Assembly: GCA_900469475.1 (NCBI GenBank)
Contig: UBXG01000028.1
Coordinates: forward strand, 1 to 64,000
DNA: 64,000 nucleotides
Direction of reading: 5' to 3'
From: Hyphomicrobiales bacterium
GTDB taxonomy: Bacteria; Pseudomonadota; Alphaproteobacteria; Rhizobiales; Rhizobiaceae
A program made the position numbers and the translations under genes. Each line of letters opens with the position of its first letter. Within the stretch, counting starts at the first letter, position 1. A model generated the notes under the pieces. The model saw only the letters and a list, made by a program, of their open reading frames with translations, was not told where the DNA came from and searched no databases. This document shows, one piece after another, positions 42,058-51,139 of this stretch.

Positions 42058-43133
42058 TCAGTTGGCGAGCGATGCCCGGACTGGGAGACGGCTGATGCTG
42101 TGTCCTGTGGCTGCTTCGGCTGCGCGCCGCAGGATGGCCGGGTCTGACACTCCCTGATGGTCGAGCCGCGGCGTATATGGCGCCTCCAGTCTTGCTGCCT
42201 CGTCGTCGGTGAGGCTGATCGACAGGGAAGCCACAGCGTCATCGATATGTTTCGCTTTCAGTGCACCAACGATCGAAGCTGCCACTACGGGATTGCGACG
42301 CAGCCAGGCAAGCGCAATCATTGACCGTCCGACGCCCCGTTCCTCCGCAATGGCGCCCACCACGTCGATAATCAGCTCGTCGCTGTCGGCAGTGGCTGCA
42401 CCCAGATTGTGGACAGCTTCGGTTTCCGCTCTTGGCGTGGTCTCTCCCCACGGTCTGGCCAGTCGACCACGGTTGAGAGGGCTGTAGATAATGGTCTGCA
42501 CCCCTTCGTCGATGCAAAGCGCGTGCATCTCGCGCTCTTCTTCGCGGTCAAGCAGATTGTAGGTATCCTGCATGGACACGAACCAGGCCCAGCCGTTGGA
42601 TTTCTGCAGGTGTAGCGCTTTGCCAAATTCCCAGGCCATCATAGACGATGCACCGAGGTATCGGACCTTGCCGGCCTTGACGACATCGTTCAGGGTCTCG
42701 AGCGTTTCTTCCCAAGGGTAGTCCTGTCACGACGATGGATTTGGTAGAGGTCGATATAGTCCGTGCTTAGGCGCTTGAGGCTCATATCCACTTCGGTCAT
42801 GATTGCCTTGCGCGATAGCCCTATACTATTAGGTCCATCGCGCATTGGTGCGCTGAGTTTGGTGGCGATCACAACGTTTTCACGGTGTGCAAAGTCCTTC
42901 AATGACCGCCCGAGGATCTCCTCGCTGGAACCATTTGAATACAAATTGGCGGTGTCGAAGAAATTGATGCCCGCCTCAAGTGCGTGGCGAATGAGGCGTC
43001 GACTTGCTTCCTCATCAAGTGACCAAGACGGGTAACCTCGCGACGGGTCCCCGAACCCCATACAGCCAATGCCGATAGGCGAAATATCGAGGCCCGTCCG
43101 GCCGAGCTTGGTATATTGCATGTCCGTCTCCAT
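42058..43133 (-). pseudogene. Frameshifted aldo/keto reductase
   Basis: Two abutting frames encode one aldo/keto reductase. Codons from ATG 43133 give MQYTKLGRTGLDISPIGIGC, FFDTANLYSNG (catalytic Asp and Tyr), ATKLSAP (Lys) and DLYQIHR (His). The frame is then lost near 42720-42745 and stops at 42690. The remainder, from DYPWEETLETLNDVVKAG through MMAWEFGKAL to the C-terminus, continues in another frame to 42058. The join is where the family reads DYxTPxEET. Either the gene is inactivated or the base sequence has an error there. It faces a TetR gene with two operators between them. Confidence 0.8.
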
Positions 43134-43145
43134 ATCCGCTATATT

Positions 43146-43188
43146 CGGACAAATGTCCGCTTATTGTTAAGTAGCGGACAATTGTCCG
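43146..43188. promoter_or_regulatory. Twin TetR-type operators
   Basis: CGGACA-AA-TGTCCG (43146-43159) and CGGACA-AT-TGTCCG (43175-43188) are perfect palindromes with centres 29 bp apart. They fill the 72-bp space between the divergent AKR and TetR genes and should bind the TetR protein. Confidence 0.87.
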
Positions 43189-43205
43189 TTTAGTCAAGAG
43201 GCGAT

Positions 43206-43769
43206 ATGGCTGTAGAAGAGGATGGGTTGCGAGCAGACGCCCGCGCAAACCGCGATCGCATACTTGAGGTGGCACGAAAGGCCCTGACCGCCGATCCCGA
43301 AACGCCGCTCAGCGCCATCAGCAAGGCAGCCGGAGTCGGGCAAGGCACGCTCTATCGCCACTTCCCGACGCGGGAAGCTCTGGCCTTGGCCATTTATCGC
43401 AAGGAGATCAATGCCCTTGCGGCTCTCGCATCCACGCTTTTGCAAGAGCATCCGCCGCTGGAGGCGTTTCGTCTGTGGTGTGCCCAGGTGGCTGATTCCA
43501 GCGCCATGAAGCGCGGCGTGGCAAGACTTCTGCAAGCGGCCACGTCCGAGGATGATAAACGCGAGACCTATCAGCAGATGCTGTTGGCGATGCGTTCACT
43601 CATCGCTGCATGCGAGACCGCCGGCGCGATCGATCGCGGTGCAAATGCCGACGATGTTTTGATGCTTCTCGGAGTCCTTTGGCAGATTCCATCGCATCCC
43701 GATAGGGATGCTCAGGCAGCGAGGATAATAGCACTCATCTTCAGAGGATTGGGGGCCAAGAGTGGCTAA
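43206..43769 (+). CDS. TetR-family transcriptional regulator
   Basis: A 187-residue regulator with an N-terminal helix-turn-helix at about residues 10-58 (RANRDRILEVARKALTADPE, then ISKAAGVGQGTLYRHFPTRE) and a helical ligand domain. It resembles the TetR protein at 22374-22952 in the DNA-recognition helix (GxGTLYRHFPTREAL against GLATLLRHFPTREAL). ATG 43206 follows AAGAGG. Two perfect palindromic operators precede it, so autorepression and repression of the divergent, now frameshifted, AKR gene are likely. Confidence 0.92.
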   Translation: MAVEEDGLRADARANRDRILEVARKALTADPETPLSAISKAAGVGQGTLYRHFPTREALALAIYRKEINALAALASTLLQEHPPLEAFRLWCAQVADSSAMKRGVARLLQAATSEDDKRETYQQMLLAMRSLIAACETAGAIDRGANADDVLMLLGVLWQIPSHPDRDAQAARIIALIFRGLGAKSG

Positions 43770-43823
43770 GCTGGCTTTCTGAACCATGGAACTGCGCCGA
43801 GAGTAACCTGTATGTCAGGCCAA

Positions 43824-43847
43824 CGATTCCACATTTAAGTTAGTGGC
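43824..43847. repeat. Right copy of the 24-bp inverted repeat
   Basis: CGATTCCACATTTAAGTTAG plus TGGC is inverted relative to 41895-41918, with two mismatches. Together the copies bound a segment of about 1.95 kb holding exactly one regulator and one enzyme gene. No transposase lies between them. Confidence 0.75.
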
Positions 43848-43911
43848 TGACGCAAGCGCGACCATTCTCTTTTGCGGTCACGCTTTCGCCAAAACCCACT
43901 GCCGGCTGATA

Positions 43912-45186
43912 TCACTGAAATCTGTCGAGCGTTTTGTAATACAGGCCGACCAAAGGCAGGAACCATGGCTTGCCGAAATGGCCGGGAACGGCCGGCCAAT
44001 CGAGCCCCTTGAGCGGGTTGCGGTCAGGCCTTCCGAGGATCGCATCCGCAATGGTCATGCCGAGATGCGTGGAAAGTTGCGCGCCGTGACCTGAATAGCC
44101 CATGGCGTACCAGATGCCGTCATGATAACCGGCACGCGGATAGCGGTCCTTGGTGATATCGACGAGACCACCCCAGCAATAATCGATCTCGACCTCGGCG
44201 AGCTGGGGAAATATATGGGCAAGGCTTTCGCGAAGGATCGCGCCGCTCCGGGCGTCGGAACGCTGGTCCGATGTTGCGGAGAAGCGGGCCCGCCCTCCGA
44301 AGATCAGCCGGTTATCCGGTGACAGGCGCCAGTAGTTGCCGATGTTCATCGTGTTCACGCAGGTGCGATTTCCGGGCATTGCCGAGGCAACTTCCGCATC
44401 CGTCAAGGGCCGTGTCGCGACGATGAAACTGCCGACCGCCATGATGCGGCGACGGAAATAGCTGAAATTGGCTGTCGTGTAGGCGCCGGTGGCGATCATG
44501 ACCTGGTCTGCCGTGACGGTGCCCTTGGTGGTCTTTAGGACGTGCCTACCGCCAGCTTGGCTGCGCTCCGTCACGGCAGCACCTTCCACGATGACCGCTC
44601 CGCGTCGCCTGGCCGCCTCGGCCAATCCGGCGACATAGCGGCCCATATGCATCATGGCGCTTTTCTTCGAGAGCATTGCGCCGTGAAACGGCGAACCGAC
44701 CTCATTCTTGAGATCGGCTGCGGACAGCAGCGCGGTGTCGGGATCGGCCTCGGCATGCACCGCCTCGAAATTCCTGGCCAGACCTTCGAAATGCTGTGGC
44801 TTGGAGGCAAGCTTCAGCTTGCCCGCGCGGCGGAAATTGCAGTCGATCCCCTCTTCGGCGATAATCGCTTCGAGCGTGTCGATCGAGGCATCGAATGCAC
44901 GATAGAGCGCGATGGCCCGCTCCTTGCCCAATTCCGCCTTTGCCGCGATGTAACTATGCGCCAGGCCATTGTTCAGATGACCGCCATTGCGCCCGGACGC
45001 GCCGAAGCCGACGGTCTCAGCCTCCAGAACAAGGACCTTCGCCCCCGCCATGGCAAGCTGGCGGGCGGCGCCAAGCCCGGTGAAGCCGCCGCCCACGACG
45101 ACGACGTCATAATGCCCTTCGACGGGGCCGACGGCGGCACCCTCGAAGCGGGGCGCCGTATCATGCCAATAGGAGGAATATTTCAT
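43912..45186 (-). CDS. DAO-type FAD amine oxidoreductase (PuuB-like)
   Basis: A 424-residue flavoprotein of the D-amino-acid-oxidase fold. The FAD-binding VVVVGGGFTGLGAARQLA is at about residues 28-45, GFGASGRNGGHLNN (about 60-73) is typical of gamma-glutamylputrescine oxidase and related enzymes, and GYSGHGAQLSTHLG is the C-terminal FAD-contact segment. It would oxidatively deaminate a primary or secondary amine to an aldehyde. It begins 14 bp after a HAD-hydrolase gene in a two-gene minus-strand operon. No PuuA or PuuD homologue is visible, so the full Puu pathway is not implied. Confidence 0.9.
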   Translation of the reverse strand: MKYSSYWHDTAPRFEGAAVGPVEGHYDVVVVGGGFTGLGAARQLAMAGAKVLVLEAETVGFGASGRNGGHLNNGLAHSYIAAKAELGKERAIALYRAFDASIDTLEAIIAEEGIDCNFRRAGKLKLASKPQHFEGLARNFEAVHAEADPDTALLSAADLKNEVGSPFHGAMLSKKSAMMHMGRYVAGLAEAARRRGAVIVEGAAVTERSQAGGRHVLKTTKGTVTADQVMIATGAYTTANFSYFRRRIMAVGSFIVATRPLTDAEVASAMPGNRTCVNTMNIGNYWRLSPDNRLIFGGRARFSATSDQRSDARSGAILRESLAHIFPQLAEVEIDYCWGGLVDITKDRYPRAGYHDGIWYAMGYSGHGAQLSTHLGMTIADAILGRPDRNPLKGLDWPAVPGHFGKPWFLPLVGLYYKTLDRFQ

Positions 45187-45200
45187 CTGGCTGCCCTTTC

Positions 45201-45869
45201 TCAGAGCCCCACAACACCCGGCAGACCGGAAATATCGGCGATTTCGACATAGCCATAATAAGGATTGGCCGGCTCGTGACCACGGTTGACCCAGACCTTG
45301 TTCTTGATGCCGAGATCATGGGCCGACATGAGGTCGTAGCGGAAGGAGGACGAGCAGTGCAGAATGTCTTCCGGGCCGCAGCCGAGCATGTCGAACATGT
45401 ATTCGAAGGCCTGGAAGCGCGGCTTATAGGCATTGGCCTGCTCGGCCGTATAGACGGCATGGAAGGGGGCGCCGAGCTTTGCGACATTCGACATGATCTG
45501 GCTATTCATCGCATTCGACAGGATGACGAGCGGAATTTCCTTGGCGACCTTGGCAAGACCTGCCGGAACGTCGGCATGCGGCCCCCAGGTGGGGACGCGT
45601 TCATAAACAATCTTGGCATCTTCCTCCTTGAAGGCAACGCCGTTGCGCTTGCACGTCCGCTCGAGCGAATTGTGCACCACGTCGGCATAGGGCTTCCAGG
45701 CGCCCATGATCTCGTCGAGCCGATAAGCAGCGAAATTGTTGATGAACTGCAGCATGGCCGCCTCGTCGAGACGATCGCCATAGAGGTCACGGGCGGCTTC
45801 CGCCATCTGGAAATTGATCAGCGTGCCGTGGCAATCGAAGGTGATATATTTCGGGCGGAAGGTGGTCAT
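45201..45869 (-). CDS. HAD-type hydrolase, haloacid dehalogenase (type II)-like
   Basis: A 222-residue HAD-superfamily hydrolase close to L-2-haloacid dehalogenases. The nucleophile Asp is D12 in ITFDCHGTLI; motif II is LSNAMN (about residues 118-123), and the Lys/Asp-bearing C-terminal motifs (YKPRFQAFEYM, then LHCSSSFRYDLMSAHDLG) follow. Start ATG 45869 is preferred over a longer upstream frame. It may act on a haloacid or a phosphorylated metabolite. It is the first gene of an operon with the amine oxidase; a paralogous HAD gene lies at 48655. Confidence 0.88.
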   Translation of the reverse strand: MTTFRPKYITFDCHGTLINFQMAEAARDLYGDRLDEAAMLQFINNFAAYRLDEIMGAWKPYADVVHNSLERTCKRNGVAFKEEDAKIVYERVPTWGPHADVPAGLAKVAKEIPLVILSNAMNSQIMSNVAKLGAPFHAVYTAEQANAYKPRFQAFEYMFDMLGCGPEDILHCSSSFRYDLMSAHDLGIKNKVWVNRGHEPANPYYGYVEIADISGLPGVVGL

Positions 45870-46194
45870 GCGCTTCGTCCTTACGTGCTGCCCCTCGAGG
45901 CGTTTGGTGGAGAACACGATAATAGGATTGCTTTCGGCGCGTGAGCCCACTGATTTTGCGAGGTTCGGAGCAGAAAGTTTCGTATAGCGGCGTTCGTTTG
46001 GCATTTGCTTGCAGGGACAGCCGACGAAGACGCCTTTCGCTCCCAGTTTCGCGATCGCCGTCAGCGACTGTGACGGCATAAGATGCGGCAAGAGCAAGCA
46101 GCTACGGCGAAAGATACCGTCAAGGACATCGCCTTCAGATAATCTTCCGGCACCGACGCTCCGACACTTGGGCAAAAGAAATATGAGGAGCGCC
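45870..46194. promoter_or_regulatory. Divergent promoter region between HAD and GNAT genes
   Basis: About 325 bp without a gene. On the minus strand 46074-46084 reads ATCTTATGCCG, identical to 11 bases of the motif found before the genes at 48655 and 55329. Its position near the GNAT side suggests a regulator site shared across the catabolic block. Confidence 0.5.
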
Positions 46195-47034
46195 ATGCAG
46201 GAGCGACAGATAGAAATCAGGCCTTTCGGTCCCGACCATTTGGACGCTGCGGTCCGGCTGTCGCAAGAGGCCGGCTGGCCTCATCGCCTGGAGGACTGGA
46301 AAGTCGCCCTGGACCTCAGCAAAGGTGTCATTGCAATCGGAGCCGATGGTGAGGTGGTCGGCACCACGCTACTGACGCCTTACGAAACGGACTGCGCTAC
46401 GATCAACATGGTGATCGTCGCTGCAAGCATGCGCGGACGCGGACTGGGACGCCGCCTCATGGAAGCCGCCTTGGCTCTCGCGGATGACCGTCCCCTGCGC
46501 CTCACCGCGACCACCGATGGCCTGCCTCTCTATGAAAAGTTGGGCTTTCGCCAGACCGGCGCCGTCATTCAACACCAAGGCCTTGTGGCGGCGGTTGCGA
46601 AACCGGCAAACACCGAAGCGGCGACCAGGGCCGATATCTCGGCAATTACAGCTCTCGACCGCGAGGCCTTTGGCGCCGACCGTTCCGCCCTGATTGAACG
46701 ATTAGCGGATCTGGGTGAATTCGCAATCATCCGCCGCAACGGCAAGGTCGCCGCCTTCGCCTGCCTTCGTCCCTTCGGCCGAGGCGAGGTCGTGGGACCG
46801 GTCGTCGCCCCAGACATAGAAGATGCAAAATCGCTTCTATCCCACTTCATGAGCCGGAAAACCGGCGCGTTCCTGCGTGTCGACACCAGTGCGGAAACCG
46901 GTCTCGGACCGTGGCTCGCCAGCCATTCGCTTGTCCATGTCGGTGGCGGCATTACCATGGCGAACCCCGTTATCCAGCGTAGCAATTCCTCGAAAGTCAC
47001 TACTTTCGCCCTCGCCAACCAGGCGCTCGGCTGA
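46195..47034 (+). CDS. GNAT-family N-acetyltransferase
   Basis: A 279-residue acetyltransferase. The acetyl-CoA-binding motif A is clear as VAASMRGRGLGRRLMEAAL (about residues 79-97), followed by YEKLGFRQTG (motif B). A second, degenerate GNAT-like half makes up the C-terminus (GEVVGPVVAPD, FLRVDTS). A GAGGAG site lies just before ATG 46195. It shares the GWPHRxxDW segment and overall plan with the protein at 34095-35012. It is followed after 13 bp by an aminotransferase, so it may acetylate an amino-acid-like catabolic substrate. Confidence 0.88.
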   Translation: MQERQIEIRPFGPDHLDAAVRLSQEAGWPHRLEDWKVALDLSKGVIAIGADGEVVGTTLLTPYETDCATINMVIVAASMRGRGLGRRLMEAALALADDRPLRLTATTDGLPLYEKLGFRQTGAVIQHQGLVAAVAKPANTEAATRADISAITALDREAFGADRSALIERLADLGEFAIIRRNGKVAAFACLRPFGRGEVVGPVVAPDIEDAKSLLSHFMSRKTGAFLRVDTSAETGLGPWLASHSLVHVGGGITMANPVIQRSNSSKVTTFALANQALG

Positions 47035-47047
47035 TCCGGAGAAGACC

Positions 47048-48424
47048 ATGTACAGCAATTCCCTCATCGAGCTCGATCGCGCCCATCTGGTGCATCCGGT
47101 CGCCTCCTATCGCGGCCATGAGCAGCAAGGCGTGCGGGTGCTTTCATCCGCCAAGGGAGCAACGATCACCGATGCTCAAGGCCGTCAGTTGATCGATGGC
47201 TTCGCAGGGCTTTGGTGCGTCAACGCCGGCTACGGTCACGAAACGATCGTGGAGGCGGCGGCCCGCCAGATGCGCGAGCTCCCCTATGCGACAGCCTATT
47301 TCGGCCTCGGCAGTGAATCGGCCATCCGCCTTGCTGCCGAGCTCGCCGAACGTGCCCCCGGCGACCTCAACCACATCTATTTCACGCTGGGCGGCTCGGA
47401 CGCTATCGACAGTACCGTCCGCTTCATCCGGTACTACTGGTTTGCCCGCGACCAACCGCAGCGCGATCAATTCATCTCGATGGAGCAGGGTTATCACGGC
47501 TCTTCCACGGTCGGCGCGGGACTGACCGCCCTGCCCAACTTCCATGCCGGCTTCGGCGTTCCGCTCGACTGGCAGCACAAAATTCCGTCGCCCTACCCTT
47601 ATCGCAATCCCGTCGGGCAGGATGCGAATGCCATCATCCAAGCGTCTCTCGCAGCACTCAGAGCAAAGGTCGAAGCGATTGGAGCAAACCGGGTTGCTGC
47701 CTTCTATGCCGAACCGATCCAGGGCTCGGGCGGGGTGATCGTCCCTCCGAAGGGATGGATGAAGGCCATGCGGGAGCTCTGCAAGGAACTCGACATTCTC
47801 TTCGTCGCAGACGAAGTGATTACCGGCTTCGGCCGGACAGGCCCGCTTTTTGCCTGTTCCGAAGACGAGATCGTTCCCGATTTCATCACCACGGCGAAGG
47901 GGCTCACCTCCGGCTACGTTCCGATGGGCGCGGTGTTCATGGCCGATCATGTCTATCAGGTCATTGCCGACGGGGCGGGAGCCTCTGCCGTAGGTCACGG
48001 TTACACCTATTCCGCCCATCCCGTCAGCGCAGCCGTCGGGCTGGAAGTCTTGAAACTCTATGAAGGCGGACTGCTCGAAAACGGCATAAAGGCCGGCGCG
48101 AGGCTGATGGCCGGCCTCGAGAGCCTGAGAGATCATCCCCTAGTGGGCGATGTCCGCGGCCGCGGCATGCTGGCTGCGATCGAGCTGGTCGTAGACAAGG
48201 CCGCAAAAACGCCGCTGCCGGCGGAAGCCCAGCCATCACGCCGGATTTTCGACCGGGCTTGGGAAAACGGTCTCGTGGTCCGCGCCTTCGCCAATGGCGT
48301 GCTGGGGTATGCTCCGCCGCTTTGCTGCACGGACACCGATATCGACGCGATCATCGAACGAACGGAAAGGACGCTTGATCAGACGCTCGAAGATCCCGAC
48401 GTCCGCCGGGCGCTGAAGGACTGA
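47048..48424 (+). CDS. Class III omega-aminotransferase
   Basis: A 458-residue PLP-dependent aminotransferase. Motifs are DGFAGLWCVNAGYGHE (about 46-61), LGGSDAIDSTVRFIRYY (about 112-128), the PLP-contact VADEVITGFGRTGPLF (about 255-270) and TTAKGLTSGYVPMGAV with the Schiff-base Lys (about 283-298). ATG 47048 follows a GGAGAAG site 13 bp after the GNAT gene. It would move the amino group of an omega-amino acid or amine, for example putrescine or 4-aminobutyrate, to a 2-oxoacid. The resulting semialdehyde could be handled by the gabD product. Confidence 0.92.
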   Translation: MYSNSLIELDRAHLVHPVASYRGHEQQGVRVLSSAKGATITDAQGRQLIDGFAGLWCVNAGYGHETIVEAAARQMRELPYATAYFGLGSESAIRLAAELAERAPGDLNHIYFTLGGSDAIDSTVRFIRYYWFARDQPQRDQFISMEQGYHGSSTVGAGLTALPNFHAGFGVPLDWQHKIPSPYPYRNPVGQDANAIIQASLAALRAKVEAIGANRVAAFYAEPIQGSGGVIVPPKGWMKAMRELCKELDILFVADEVITGFGRTGPLFACSEDEIVPDFITTAKGLTSGYVPMGAVFMADHVYQVIADGAGASAVGHGYTYSAHPVSAAVGLEVLKLYEGGLLENGIKAGARLMAGLESLRDHPLVGDVRGRGMLAAIELVVDKAAKTPLPAEAQPSRRIFDRAWENGLVVRAFANGVLGYAPPLCCTDTDIDAIIERTERTLDQTLEDPDVRRALKD

Positions 48425-48468
48425 ACCGGCCGAGGGCTAGGATCGATATACCGCGCGCAGGCGTTTTT

Positions 48469-48486
48469 CAGAATTTTGTGCCGCAT
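48469..48486 (+). promoter_or_regulatory. Copy of shared motif CAGAATYTTRTGCCGCAT
   Basis: This stretch differs from 55240-55257 at only two of 18 bases. It lies about 170 bp before the HAD gene that begins the ABC-importer gene set, a plausible place for a common regulator site. Confidence 0.6.
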
Positions 48487-48654
48487 CGCTAGTCCGATTC
48501 GGCGCAAACGGCGCGGTCGAAGTGCCAAACTTATCCTTAATGAAGGTCCATCCCGGCAAATTCGGGAGCGTCAGAAAACAAGTGGACCTGGGAACAGCAT
48601 AATCTTCCGTAAGGCGGCCGCCCGGCGCCGCCGGCAAGCAGACTGGGGTAAGAT

Positions 48655-49371
48655 ATGACTAAGTCATTGGCAGAATTCAAATATATGAGCTTCGACGTTG
48701 TCGGAACTCTGATCGACTTCGAAGGCGGCCTCAAAACCTGCCTCAACGAAATTGCAGCTGAAGCGAAGGTGACGATCGACGGCGAGGAGGCGCTCGCGCT
48801 CTATCGAGCCGCGCGCTACGCCGACGATGCGGATCTGTTTCCCGATGATCTCGTGCGTGTCTATCTCGCCATCGCCCCAAAACTCGGTTTGCCGGCCGAA
48901 GAGGCCTATGGTCGGCGCCTGCGCGATTCCGCCAGACAATGGAAAGCCTTTCCCGACAGTGCCGAAGCCCTGGCGCAGCTTGCCCGCAAATATCGGCTGA
49001 TCGCCATGACGAACGCCCGACGCTGGGCCTTCGAACATTTCTCGGCGGAACTGGGACATCCGTTTTACGCTGCCTTCACTGCGGACGACACCGGCACCGA
49101 AAAGCCCGATCCGGCGTTCTTTCATAAGGTCTTCGACTTCGTGGCCGGCGAGAATGCCAGCAAGGACGATATTCTCCACGTGGCGCAGAGCCAGTACCAC
49201 GATATCGGCGTATCCCGGCAATTGGGAATGACGAACTGCTGGATCCAGCGCCGTCACGCGCAGGCCGGATATGGCGGCACGATCGAACCGGGCGAATTCA
49301 CCACGCCGGACTACCACTTCAAATCCATGGCCGAGCTTGCCGAAGCCGTGAGGGCGCTGGAGGCGGCCTGA
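48655..49371 (+). CDS. HAD-type hydrolase, haloacid dehalogenase-like
   Basis: A 238-residue HAD hydrolase with nucleophile D14 in YMSFDVVGTLI, motif II MTNARRW (about 118-124), and KPDPAFF with the conserved Lys (about 150), followed by HVAQSQYHDIGVSRQLGM. It is related to the HAD protein at 45201-45869. Here the second position of the DxxGT box is Val-Val instead of Cys-His. It starts the plus-strand set that continues with a complete peptide-type ABC importer (64 bp gap), so it probably processes something imported by it. Confidence 0.88.
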   Translation: MTKSLAEFKYMSFDVVGTLIDFEGGLKTCLNEIAAEAKVTIDGEEALALYRAARYADDADLFPDDLVRVYLAIAPKLGLPAEEAYGRRLRDSARQWKAFPDSAEALAQLARKYRLIAMTNARRWAFEHFSAELGHPFYAAFTADDTGTEKPDPAFFHKVFDFVAGENASKDDILHVAQSQYHDIGVSRQLGMTNCWIQRRHAQAGYGGTIEPGEFTTPDYHFKSMAELAEAVRALEAA

Positions 49372-49435
49372 CCAGCCGTCATCATCGTCGCATCCAATAA
49401 AAAGCAGACTGCCAACCAGAAAAAAGGGGAATGAC

Positions 49436-51046
49436 ATGAACGACAAGATCATGAACTGGACTACCTCGGATGACGCGATGGTCGAGAACGCCATTCGTCG
49501 AGGCGCCACCCGCCGCGAACTTCTCACCATGCTTCTGGCAGGCGGTGTAGCCATGTCGGCGGGCGGCCTGGTGCTCGGCCGGGCATCGAATGCCGTCGCG
49601 GCCACTCCCAAATCCGGCGGCAATCTGAAAGCAGCCGGCTGGTCGTCCTCGACCGCCGATACGCTGGATCCCGCCAAGGCATCGCTGTCGACGGACTATG
49701 TGCGCTGTTGCTCGCTCTACAATCGCCTGACCTTCATCGACAAGGCCGGCGTGACACAAATGGAACTCGCCGAAAGCATCGAAAGCAAGGACGCCAAGAC
49801 CTGGACGGTCAAGCTGCGCAAGGGCGTGACATTCCATGACGGCAAGGAGCTGACGGCCGATGATGTCGTCTTCTCGCTCAAACGCCATCTCGATCCTGGC
49901 GTCGGCTCGAAAGTCGCCAAGATCGCCGCGCAGATGACCGGCTTCAAGGCTGTCGACAAGTCTACGGTCGAAATCGCCCTGGCCGACCCGAATGCCGACC
50001 TGCCGACCATTCTCGCCCTGCATCACTTCATGATCGTCGCCAACGGCACGTCGGACTTCTCGAAGGGCAATGGCACCGGAGCCTTCGCTCTCGAAACCTT
50101 CGATCCGGGCAATCGCTCGGTCGTGGTGAAGAACAAGAACTACTGGAAGTCCGGCCAGCCCTACCTCGAGTCGTTTGAGTTCTTTGCGATCAGCGATGAC
50201 AATGCCCGGGTCAATGCGCTGCTTTCGGGCGACATTCACTACGCAGCTTCGATCAATCCCCGCGCCATGAAGCTCATCGACGGACAGTCGGGCTTTACGC
50301 TGTCGAAAACGACGAGCGGCAATTACACCAATCTGAACATGCGCCTCGACATGACGCCGGGCAACAAGAAGGACTTCATCGATGGCATGAAGTCGCTGGT
50401 CAATCGCGAGCAGATCGTCAAGTCGGCCCTGCGCGGCCTTGGCGAAGTTGCCAATGACCAGCCCGTTTCCCCCGCCAATATCTATCACAACAACGATCTG
50501 AAGCCGAAGGCCTTCGATCCGGACAAGGCGAAGTTCCATTTCCAGAAGGCCGGCGTGCTCGGACAATCCATTCCGGTGATAGCCTCCGACGCTGCAACTT
50601 CGTCGATCGACATGGCGATGATCATCCAGGCGGCCGGCGCAAACATCGGCATGAAGCTCGATGTCCAACGCGTTCCTTCCGATGGTTATTGGGATAATTA
50701 CTGGCTCAAGGCACCGATCCATTTCGGCAACATCAATCCGCGCCCGACGCCGGACATACTGTTTTCACTTCTCTATGCTTCGAATGCACCGTGGAACGAA
50801 AGCCAGTACAAGTCGGAAAAGTTCGACAAGATGCTGATCGAAGCCCGCGGCTTGCTCGATCAGGCCAAACGCAAGCAGATCTACGCCGAAATGCAGGTGA
50901 TGGTCGCTGAAGAAGCCGGTACCATCATCCCGGCTTACATCTCGAATGTGGATGCGCTTTCGGGCAAGGTGCACGGATTGGAAGCCAACCCGCTCGGTGG
51001 CATGATGGGTTATGCAATGGCGGAGTATCTGTGGCTCGATGCCTAA
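49436..51046 (+). CDS. ABC transporter solute-binding protein (family 5), Tat-exported
   Basis: A 536-residue periplasmic binding protein of the peptide/opine/nickel type. The N-terminus carries a twin-arginine signal (TRRELLTMLLAGG, about residues 25-37), unusual but frequent for this family in rhizobia. The mature protein shows LRKGVTFHDGKELTADDVVF (about 122-141), the family-5 hallmark, and the typical NNxxxKPKAFDPDKAKFHF region. It would bind an oligopeptide, opine or amino-compound conjugate. AAAAAGGGG precedes the ATG. The permeases and a fused ATPase follow directly. Confidence 0.93.
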   Translation: MNDKIMNWTTSDDAMVENAIRRGATRRELLTMLLAGGVAMSAGGLVLGRASNAVAATPKSGGNLKAAGWSSSTADTLDPAKASLSTDYVRCCSLYNRLTFIDKAGVTQMELAESIESKDAKTWTVKLRKGVTFHDGKELTADDVVFSLKRHLDPGVGSKVAKIAAQMTGFKAVDKSTVEIALADPNADLPTILALHHFMIVANGTSDFSKGNGTGAFALETFDPGNRSVVVKNKNYWKSGQPYLESFEFFAISDDNARVNALLSGDIHYAASINPRAMKLIDGQSGFTLSKTTSGNYTNLNMRLDMTPGNKKDFIDGMKSLVNREQIVKSALRGLGEVANDQPVSPANIYHNNDLKPKAFDPDKAKFHFQKAGVLGQSIPVIASDAATSSIDMAMIIQAAGANIGMKLDVQRVPSDGYWDNYWLKAPIHFGNINPRPTPDILFSLLYASNAPWNESQYKSEKFDKMLIEARGLLDQAKRKQIYAEMQVMVAEEAGTIIPAYISNVDALSGKVHGLEANPLGGMMGYAMAEYLWLDA

Positions 51047-51139
51047 CGGCAGCTGAGCCCCCGGACGGCGCAAACCCGTCCGGGAACCTCCGTCTCGCGA
51101 ACGCCGTTCGTGTCGTAGATCGCCGCAGGAGCATCGCCA

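Noticed and set aside
40245..42242. A 665-codon minus-strand open frame
   Set aside because: It is antisense to gabD and the neighbouring gene; the length reflects codon bias in the real genes.
43912..45186. A complete Puu putrescine pathway
   Set aside because: Only a PuuB-like oxidase and generic aldehyde dehydrogenases and aminotransferases are present; no glutamate-putrescine ligase or gamma-glutamyl-GABA hydrolase is seen in the window.
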